From a virus: a DNA stretch of 53,545 nt. Positions 4,924-15,800 of this stretch are shown piece after piece (the stretch's first letter is position 1; the number at the start of each line of letters is the position of its first letter). The position numbers and the translations under genes are program-made. The notes beneath the pieces were generated by a model that was given only the letters and a program-made list of their open reading frames with translations, made no database searches and was not told the DNA's origin. The DNA is taken from the IMG/VR virus record IMGVR_UViG_3300001533_001828, positions 1 to 53,545 of that record, one strand, 5' to 3'.

Positions 4924-6809
4924 TGTCTTTTAACCAATTTACAAACTTAGATTTTAATGATTTAAGAACTCAGATAAAAGACTATTTGAGAGCAAACTCA
5001 AATTTTACTGATTTTGACTTTGAGGGATCTAATTTTTCAATATTAATTGATACTCTTGCATATAATTCTTACATTACTGCATATAATACTAATATGGCAG
5101 TCAATGAATCATTCATTGATAGTGCCACTTTAAGAGAAAACATTATATCATTAGCAAGAAATATAGGTTATGTACCAAGATCAAAGAGAGCAGCAAGGGC
5201 ATTAGTTACTTTTTCTGTTAATGTTAGTGGTATTCAAGCAAAAAGCGTAAAATTAAGTGCTGGAGTGGTTGCTACTGGAGCAATACAAGGAGGAAATTAT
5301 ATTTTTTCAATTCCAGATGATATAACAGTAACACCTAACAGTAATGGAATTGCAACATTTGAAAATATTGAGATTTATGAAGGTACTTTATTAAAAAAAT
5401 CATTTATAGTTGATGATTCTCAAGTTGATGCAAAGTATATTTTGCCTAATTTGGGAATAGATACGACAACAATTCGTGTTTCTGTTAGATCCACCGCAGT
5501 AGAAACTTATGAACAATATGCAAATATTTTTGAAGTAAATTCAAGCTCAAGACTTTATCTAATTCAAGAGATTGAAGATGAAAAATATCAATTACTCTTT
5601 GGTGATAATGTTTTAGGAAAAAAACCAGAAAATGGAAGCACAATAGATGCTACTTATATTGTAACTAACGGTATAGATGGAAATAATGCATCAAATTTTA
5701 CTTTTTCTGGAAATCTAACTTATCAACAAGCAGGTGGTGAGGTACAAATAACATCTGGAATATCTCTTATTACAACCATACAAGCATCGGAAAATGGTGA
5801 TAATATTGAATCCATTGATAATATCAAATATCTTGCCCCAAGGGTATATTCATCGCAGTATAGAGCAGTTACATCAGAAGATTACATTAGCCTAATACCT
5901 TTTTTATATTCAAATGTAGAGTCGGTAAGTGCTTATGGTGGAGAAGAATTGGATCCACCACAATACGGAAAAGTTTTTATTACAATAAAACCAAAAAATG
6001 GAGAATTTTTATCAGAAGTTTCAAAAAATCAAATAAAAGAAAATTTAAAAAAATATACTGTTGCTGGCATTAAGCAAGAATTATTAGATCTTAAATATTT
6101 GTATGTAGAATATGATACTACAGTATCATATAATCCTTCATTAATTTCTAGTGAAGATGGATTGTACTCTAGAATACTAAAAACAATTGAAAATTACTCA
6201 AAAACATCTGATATAAACTCTTTTGGGGGAAGATTTAAATATAGTAAATTTGTTTCACTCATTGATAAGGTGGATACTGGAATAACTTCCAATATAACTA
6301 CTATAAAAATGAGAAGAAATTTAACTCCAGCATATAATGTATTAGCAAATTACGAAATTTGTTATGCAAATAAATTCCATTCGGATCTTGAAGGGTTTAA
6401 TGTGAAATCTTCAGCATTTAAAATTGATGGTGTTGATGGGGATGTGTATTTGACCGATACTCCACTTAGTAATGGCAGTAAAACTGGAGTAATTAAATAT
6501 TTTATTATGGAAAATAATGTTCTAAAATTTATTAATAATAATGCAGGAACAGTAAATTATGAAAAAGGTGAAATTATATTATACCCAATTGTAATTACAT
6601 CAACATCATTGGAAAATAAAATAGAAATAGAAGTAATTCCAGATTCAAATGATATTCTTTCAAGAGAAAACATTTATATTGTACTAGATAATACAGATGT
6701 TAGCAAATTATTATTAATTAAAGATACATTGTCATCTGGATCAAATCGTTCTGGTCTAAGTTATGTTCCACCATCAAGTTTTACAAACAATAAAAAATAC
6801 ACAAGATAA
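4923..6809 (+). CDS. 6: gp6, baseplate wedge subunit (J-like)
   Basis: At 628 aa this is close to T4 gp6 (660 aa). The N-terminus, FNQFTNLDFNDLRTQIKDYL, followed by NFSILIDTLAYNSYITAYNT and ESFIDSATLRENIISLARNIGY (part of residues 55-90), is the characteristic opening of gp6/baseplate J-like proteins. The middle, YLAPRVYSSQYRAVTSEDY (about residues 298-316), is the conserved J-domain signature. gp6 dimers link neighbouring wedges and form the inner baseplate ring. It overlaps gene 25 by one base and is followed two bases later by gene 7, consistent with one operon. Confidence 0.93.
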   Translation: MSFNQFTNLDFNDLRTQIKDYLRANSNFTDFDFEGSNFSILIDTLAYNSYITAYNTNMAVNESFIDSATLRENIISLARNIGYVPRSKRAARALVTFSVNVSGIQAKSVKLSAGVVATGAIQGGNYIFSIPDDITVTPNSNGIATFENIEIYEGTLLKKSFIVDDSQVDAKYILPNLGIDTTTIRVSVRSTAVETYEQYANIFEVNSSSRLYLIQEIEDEKYQLLFGDNVLGKKPENGSTIDATYIVTNGIDGNNASNFTFSGNLTYQQAGGEVQITSGISLITTIQASENGDNIESIDNIKYLAPRVYSSQYRAVTSEDYISLIPFLYSNVESVSAYGGEELDPPQYGKVFITIKPKNGEFLSEVSKNQIKENLKKYTVAGIKQELLDLKYLYVEYDTTVSYNPSLISSEDGLYSRILKTIENYSKTSDINSFGGRFKYSKFVSLIDKVDTGITSNITTIKMRRNLTPAYNVLANYEICYANKFHSDLEGFNVKSSAFKIDGVDGDVYLTDTPLSNGSKTGVIKYFIMENNVLKFINNNAGTVNYEKGEIILYPIVITSTSLENKIEIEVIPDSNDILSRENIYIVLDNTDVSKLLLIKDTLSSGSNRSGLSYVPPSSFTNNKKYTR

Positions 6810-6811
6810 AA

Positions 6812-9800
6812 ATGATTGAAAGAAAGGTTAAAATTTTAGATGTTTTAAGTAGTCAAATACCAAATTTTATTGAGGAAGAAAATCCTCTGTTTAAAGAATT
6901 TCTTCGTCAGTATTTTATTTCCGAACAACATCAATTTGGATCCACTTCTTTATCTGAGGATTTACCAAAATATAGAAATATTTCTACTTACTCTAATGTT
7001 AATCTTTCATTATTTCCAATATTTTTAACTGAAAATGTTAGTATATTTGATGATACAATTAATGTAAATACAACTGCTGGTTTTCCTGATAAGTACGGAC
7101 TTATTAAAATTGGCAATGAAATAATTACATACACAGAAAAAACAGCAAATACTTTTAATGGATGCATTAGAGGATTTAGTGGTATTGATCAAATAGAAAG
7201 CGAGTATAATCCAGAATTTTTATCATTTATTTCCACAAATTCTGAAGATCATTTATTAGGGGACTCTGTTGAAAATTTAAGCTTTGTATTTCTTGCAGAA
7301 TTTTATAAAAAGTATAAGTATCAATTCATACCAGGATTTGAAAATAGAAACTTTCAACAAAATTTATCAATAGAAAATATTTTAACAAGGGCAAGAGACT
7401 TTTATTCATCAAAAGGGACAGATACTGCATTAAAGATATTATTCAGTGTTCTTTTTGGAAAAAATATAGAAATAATAAAACCATTTGACAATACAATAGC
7501 ACCTTCAGATGCTGAATGGTTAGTAGCATATGAAATGATTGTTGATGCAATTGAAGGAAATCCATTAAATTTAACAAAATCAACAATTGTAAGTGATTCA
7601 TTATCAAACCCCTTAGCAAGTGGAGCAATTTCAAATGTAGAAGAAATATTTTTAGGAAATAAAAAATATTATAAGATTTTAATCTCTAGAGACACATTAG
7701 TTGGTAATTTCATTATTAATAACAAAACTGAAGTAATCGGCACAGGAACTACCACATCAGTAGTTACTGTAGATTCTACTATTGGTTTTTCTGATTCTGG
7801 GTCTTTTTATTATCTTGACTCTTTGGGAGAATATAATGAAGTAACATATCAATCAAAATCATATAATCAATTTTTTGATTGTTCTGGTTTAGATAATACA
7901 CTTCAAGAAAATACCAAAATTATTGGTAATCAATTTATCTATGGTTATGAAAATAATCAAGAAGACCAAATATGTATTATGAGGATTGTTGGATCCATTT
8001 CAGATGTAATTAATAAAGAAAATACAAAATATTTTACTCCAAATGATGAATTGTATTTAAAAAGTCTAGGAGAAAAAGCAAATTTAGATGATAAAAAGAA
8101 TAATAATTGGTTTTATAATAATGCATCAAAAAATTCTGTTTTATCAGTAGATCCATCAACAAACACAATAATAACAAAAGATTATCATTTTCTTTATGTT
8201 GGTGATAAAGTTGATATTATTGACTTATCTAATGGAGGAGTTGCAGTTAATAATGCTACAGTTTCTCAAGTTGTAAGTAAAATCCAATTTCAAATAAACT
8301 CTGGGGCATTAGAACTTGGAGCTAATTATATTGTTAAAAAAAGATTAAAATATGTTTCTAATAATTTAAATTTAAAAGGTTTAATGTCGGATATTCAAAA
8401 TTCATTTTTGGATCAGGATAAGAACACTTACATTGCATTTTCTGGGTTTCCCTCATATTCAGATTTAGAAACAACCAATAGATCGAAAACATTTACACAA
8501 AATAATATTTCTCCAAGTATAATTTCACTAAATGATCACAATTTTATAAATGGTGAAAAAATATATTATACTCCAGAATCTACTAGTGGTGAAATAGTTG
8601 GTTTATCTACTGGATTTTATTATGTGAAAAAAGTTGATAATAATAATTTATCTCTTTGTATTAGTAGAGAAAATGTTCATAGCAATTTAATAATACCGAT
8701 TAGTGGCATTGGTACAGGAACATATAGAATTACCCCAGCAAGTCTATCACAAAAAAGTTTAAAAAATCAAAATAACTTTAAAAGAATAAGGAAAGTTCCA
8801 AAAAATAAATCAAATGAACTAGAAATACGTGGTCCAATTGGGGTAACACTCAATGGTGTTGAGTTATATTCTCCAATATCTTTGAATTCTATCTATTATG
8901 GGCAATTAAACCGTATTAATATTCTTGATGGCGGCAATGGATATGATGTAATAAATCCTCCTGAAGTTTTAATTGAAGATGCTATAGGGTCTTCTGCACA
9001 AGCATATGCTTGTGTAGAGGGAGCAATCTCCGAAATTATTTTATCTTTTCCTGGATTTGATTATACCGAAACACCCTCAATTAATATAATTGGAGGAAAT
9101 GGCGTAAATTCAGAAGCTGAAGCAAAAACAAAAGCATTTATACATAATATTTCTTTTTCTGATAGATTTGTAAGCCTTTCAGAAAATGTAGTAAATCTAA
9201 ATACAGACCATAAATTTTTAGATGGGGAGGAAGTAGTCTATACTACTGATGGTTTATCGATTGGAATTGGAAGTACTAATGTTGGATATTCAACTTCAAG
9301 ATTATCAAATGGTGGAACTTATTTTATAGCAAAGATTGATGATTTCAAGTTTTCTCTTGCAACAACAAGAGAAAGAGCACTTCAAAAAACAAATTTAATT
9401 GATTTTTTATCTTTTGGTAATAGATCACATACAATTACTTCAAAAAAAGTAAGAAAAATAATTGATAGAATTGTATTAAAAAATTCAGGAAAAAAATATT
9501 CAAACAAAAGAGTTATTATAGATTCTAAAAATTATCCTCCACAAAATAGAGAAGATTTATTTAAATCTTTTGTTGGTATCAATACTTATGATAATTATAT
9601 TTTTGCAAAAAATCATAATTTTAAAGATGGTGAAGTTTTAGCATATTTCTGTGAAGGAATAGAAATATCTGGACTATCTACATCAAATTATTATAAAGTA
9701 ACAGTTCTTGATGAAAATAGATTTAAACTAAGTAATGCTGGAACAGCCTCAAGTGTATCAAGCACCAATTATAATAATAAAATATATGAAAATTTAGAAT

Positions 9801-12800
9801 CAATAGGAGTTGGGACTCATACATTTAGATATCCACCAATAACAGTAAATATAGTTGGATCTGTAGGAATTGGAAGCACACAAAAAGCAGACTATTATGA
9901 TGCAAGTGCTTATGTGAAAGTTAAAGGAAATATTGAAAATATTTTCTTAAAGGATGGTGGCGCAGGATATGGATCATCTGATGTTATAGATTATTTAAGA
10001 AACCCATCAATTACTTTAAAAACTGGAAGAAATGGGGCAGTAAAACCAGTTATTGATGAAAATGGTGTAATTGATAGCATTTATATTGTAAATCCTGGGG
10101 AAAATTATACATCTCCCCCTGAGTTAATTGTTTCTGGTCCAGGAAAATATGCAAAATTACGAGCAAGTGTTTTGGATGGAGAAATTGTTTCAGTTGAAAT
10201 AATTAATGGGGGAACTGGATATACTCAAGAAACTTATATAAGTGTTATTCCTAGCGGAAATGGTGCAAAATTTGGAGCAGATTTACAAGAATGGAAAATT
10301 AATACAGTAGAAAGGTACAAATCTATACTAAACGTTGAGGAATATAAAGATACACTACAGGTAAAATCAGAAACTAGGGAAAAAGAAAATAAAATATGTT
10401 CGTTTTATGCACCAAAAGAAATTAGAAAGTTATTAAATGATAATTTAGATCCAAACACATTTGAAGAGCTTGAAGAACTAGATACGCACTCTCCAATTAT
10501 TGGATGGGCATACGATGGAAATCCAATATATGGACCATATGGAAATGCAAAAAGTATCCCAGATACATCTGGAACTGGGGGACTTAAAAGAATTGAATCA
10601 AGTTATGAACTAAATCCTTTATCTGATAGTACATTAAGGCCAAATTATCCATCTGGATATTTCATTGAAGATTATGTATATACCGGAAATGGCGATCTTG
10701 ATGAATATAATGGTAGATTTGTCGTTAATGAGGATTTTCCCAATGGGTCTTATGCTTATTTTTCAACTTTAGATTCATTTAAAAACCCACAGTTTCCTTA
10801 TATTACATTTGAGCATAATAATGAGACAGATCCATTCAATTATGACCTAATTAGATCACAATCGGATGTGTATTTAAATACTGGAGAATATGTAAGAAAT
10901 ATAACACCATTGGGACTAGGAGAGGAAAATAGAAGCTATGATTTTCTATCAGATCCATTAAATTCTAATGTAAAATTAAAAGTAAAAAATACTAGAAAAT
11001 CTGGCATATCAACAGTTTTCGTAAATTTTCCTGGAAATTCCTATAATATTAATGATGAAGTTATATTTGATTCTAATGAAACAATTGATTGTTATGTTGA
11101 TGAAATTATTGGAAAAAATATAATTTCAATAGCTACAACAAGTATCGAAGTTAATAATTTAGTATTTTCCTTAATCGATAATAAAGTTACCGCATTCAGT
11201 ACTTCTCCACACGGTTTTTCTGACAATGATATTGTTTTCGTATCCGGAATAACATCTTCAACATACAAAAATATAGAAGGAAAAAGAGTTATTGGAGTTA
11301 ATACTATTTCTTCTACATTAAGTGTAGCAGTTGCAAGCACTACAGTAACTGGATATAGTACTTTTATATCTTTATCAGAACCAACATCTACTGGAAAATT
11401 TTATGCTGATGATTTAATTAAAGTTGGTAATGAGAAGATGTTAATTACTAATATTGATGACTATAATAATAGATATATTGTTATTAGATCCTATGACAAT
11501 TCGACTGGTTCTGCACATACTCAGGGAAAATTTGTAGAAAAATTACCAAAAAAATTTACATTTAATATTGATAAAAAGTTAAATAACTCTAATTTAAATG
11601 TTAATAAGTATTATTATTTTGATTCATCTTCATCTGTCGGTATTGGAAGTACCTACACAAGTGTCGTTGTTGGCACTTCAGGAAGTACAAATATAGTAAA
11701 ATCAATTCCACCAAGGGCAATATATCTTCCTGGGCATAGTTTTAATAGTGGAGACGAATTATCTTTAGTTTCTATTGATGGTACTATACTAGCGTCTAGA
11801 AATTCATCACTAACTCCATCTTTTTCACTTTCTAATATTGATCAATTATATTGTGTAAAATTAAATAGAGATTATATTGGAGTTTCTACAGAAAAGGTTG
11901 GATATACAACTTCTTATGTGTATTTTGTAAGTGCCAATGGAGATTCTCACAAGTTTGAAACAATCAAAAATCAGATAACTGGAACTGCAAAAAGAATAGA
12001 CTCAGTTATTACATTAGATGAAGAGCACAATATACAAAAAAATGAAAAAATTAGACTAAATGTAAATCCAAGTTATACTCAAAGCTTTAATTTCTTATTT
12101 AATGAAAATATTAAGAAATTAGTTGTGAATCCTGTCTCATTTGCATCTACATCAGTTGGTGTTGGTTCAACCTTATCTACAATATTGATTAATAATCACG
12201 ATTATGAGACTGGAGATTTGCTTTTATATTCAGCAAATGATCCTATTTCTCCTTTAACTAACAATCAAATATACTATGCTATAAAAATTTCAGACAATAC
12301 TATTAGACTTGCAACTAATAAATATGATTCAACAAAATATCCAAATGAATATATTGGTATCACTTCTTTTGGATCAGGAAATCACACATTATCAAAAGTT
12401 AATCCAAAATTAAACTTTTATACTGGAAATACAGTTTCTATTGCAACATCAGATTCTAGCATGTCTGGATATGATATTGTCTTCTATAGAGATCCAGAGT
12501 TTAAAGCAAGATATGATACTTCTTCAATTAAGAAACAAGGAGTTAATGGTGATGAAGATTTAAATACAAAAATTTTAATTTCTGTTGGAAGCTCTTTACT
12601 GAATACTTTTTATTACCGAGTAGAAGGTAAAGATTTAAATTATTTAAATACTTATCCATCATCAGTAAATGAAGAAGTTTCTAATTATTCCGAAATAAAA
12701 GTATTAGAGTCAAAATATAACAATATTCATAAAGTATCTGGAATAGGAAGTACCACTATTACATTAAATTTAGAAAATAATCCAGAAAGGTTATATTATG

Positions 12801-15800
12801 ATGCTCTTGGATTTAGTAGTGCATTTTACTCTACCGCATCAGTTAATGAATCTGGAGGAATATTTTCAATAAAAGTTTTAAATCCAGGAAAATCTTTGAA
12901 GAACCTTCCACCAATATTATCAGTTGGTTCTACAACTGGTTCTTTTGCTGAAGTTTCTGTAGAATCAGATGAAATTGGAAAGATAATTGATTTTGATGTT
13001 ATATCTCAGGGTTTAGAAATACCAAATGACAAAACATTAATACCTAAAGCTGATGCTTATACTATTTTAAAATTAAAAAATTACTACACATTAAATTCTA
13101 TTGGTGTGGATAGTGGAGGAAAAGATTATATTTCTGCTCCAAATACAATTGCTATAGGAAATTCTTCAATAATTACAAAAACTAGTATTGAGGGAAGTTC
13201 GGTTTCAAGTGTTGATATTTTAGTAAATGATAGTGGTATATCAAAAGATATTAGGTTTATTCCAACAATAAACACAAATGGTGTCAATGTAATTGGTGCA
13301 ACTTCCGCATTTGAAGTAAATACTCTTTCTTTAAGAGCACCAATTCTTGGATTTGATCCATTTCCATTTACTATCGGTGATGAAATATATGTAGAAAATG
13401 TAAAAATTACTGATAGTGCAGATGGGTATAACTCCAGTGATTATGAATATCAGTATTTTACAGTTACAGGAATTAATACTATATCTGGAACGGAAAGTAT
13501 TTCATACTCAATTTCTGGTTTAGGTTTGACTGGTGGAACTTTTGATGGTGCATATACTTATGGAAGGGTTATTAAAAAAAGCAACTTGGCACAATTTACT
13601 CCAACCTTTAGGGAAGTTGAATTTATTGAAGGAGAGTTAGTAAGCCAAATTGATGGATCCGCTTATGGATATGTTGCAAAAAATGGATGGGATCCAAATC
13701 TTGGAACTTTAAAACTTAGAAATGTAAATGGAGAATTTGATAGTGATAAAAAAATAATTGGATCCATAGGAAACTATAAATCAGAGGTTGATGAAAAATA
13801 TGAATTTGATTTAAACTTCTTAGTTAGTCCTTTATTTTTAAAGCCACAAAACTGGATTTCGGATAAAGGAAAATTAAACTTATCCGATCAAAGAATTCAC
13901 GATAACGACTATTATCAAAGATTCTCATATTCAGTTAGGGGTGAAGTTGATTATGAAACTTGGAAAGAACCAGTGAATAGCTTAACTCATGTTTCTGGAT
14001 TCAAGAATTTTTCAAATTATGAGATTATAAATGGAATTGGAAATACAGCAATAATCAAAAAAGAAGATTCTACAATTGATTTAACTGTTGAATTACTTGG
14101 AGAAGCATCTGTTTATGACAGATTTTATTATGATTTAGTATCAGAAGATACTGAAGATTCCTCATTATCCAAAATTATAAAATTTGATTCAAAAATTCTT
14201 ACAGATTATAATGAATCAAGAACTAATAAAGTTTTATTATTGGATGATATTAGTTCTCAATTTACTGGAATAGTTACTAGTTTGGGTGGAGGACTAATCG
14301 GTTTAAGTACTTTTGTACTATATTCTTCTACAAATAGAATTTTTTATAAAGAATTTGATCCATCTGGAATAAACACATCAACTTCTATAATATCAATAAA
14401 TGATCATGAATTTAATACTGGAGAAATATTAACGTATTCTGAAAATACTGGATATCCAATAGGAATTGCAAGTACTTATGTATCTGGTATTGGTTCAACT
14501 AGTATCTTACCAAACACTGTATATGCTATAAGAGTAACAAAAGATCAAATAAAATTAGCAATAGGAAGATCCGAAGCAATTGCAGGAAGCGCAGTATCAT
14601 TCACTTCTATAACTGGTATTGGTTCTACTCATTCACTATCTGTAGAGACTGATTTAGCAACTAGTAGAGCAGTTATATCTATAGATAATATTTTACAGAG
14701 TCCATTATCCAGAAAAGATATTATCGTTTCTCTTGCTTCTTCTGTTGGAATATCTTCTACTACAATTTATCTCAATGATATATCAAAAATAGAAGGTAAT
14801 TCTTTAATAAAAATTAACAATGAAATAATAAAAGTAAATTTGGTAGGTGTTGGATCTACTAATGTCTTAAATGTTGATAGAGGGTATATGGGATCAGTTT
14901 CTTCTGGTCATACAGTGGGAGCATCTGTAACTGTACTATCTGGAGATTATAGAATTAAAGATGGTATTTTATACTTTTCAGATCCTCCATATGGTCCTTC
15001 TGGTATTGGGTCACTTACAACAAAATCATCATTTCACGGAAGAGTATTTTATAAACTAAATTATGATACAAATTATATAATAGATGATATATCAGAGAAT
15101 TTTGATAGCTCCACATCTGATTTTGATTTGAAAAATAATGGTCAAACATTATCAGGTATTCAAACAAGTTTTGGATTTATTTTAGTTAATAACATATTCC
15201 AGAGACCATTTTATGGGGATGTTGGATCAATTTTGGAATCCGATTATGAAATTGTTGGTACTGGCCAAACAATCTCATTTACTGGTTCAGAAATAGATAG
15301 AGATTTACCAAAAGGTGGAATAATTAATGAGTTTTCAGTTGGAATTGGAAGTGGGTATCAAGTACAGCAAAGAGCATATGCTTATGCAGTTGTTTCTATA
15401 GCAGGAACTATACAATCAATTGGCATTTCAACTGGTGGATCTGGATATACAATAAATCCTAGAGTTTCTATTGCAGATACTCTTGGAGTTGGTTTTGGAG
15501 CTTCTGTTTTATCTTCCGTTAATAACGGAATAGTAACATCATTTACAATTTCAAATCCTGGAAGTGGTTATACATCATCAAATCCTCCTTTAGTTTTCAT
15601 AGATGAACCTACTCCTTATAAAAATTTACCTCTCAGTGGTGGAACTGGTAAAAACGCATCTATGAATGTTAATGTTGGAACAGGTGGAAGTGTAATATCT
15701 TTTGAGATTGAAAATGGGGGATATGGTTATTCTATTGGAGATAATTTATCATTAACTGGAATTCCGTATCAAGTAGGAATAGGAACTTCAGCATTCAATA

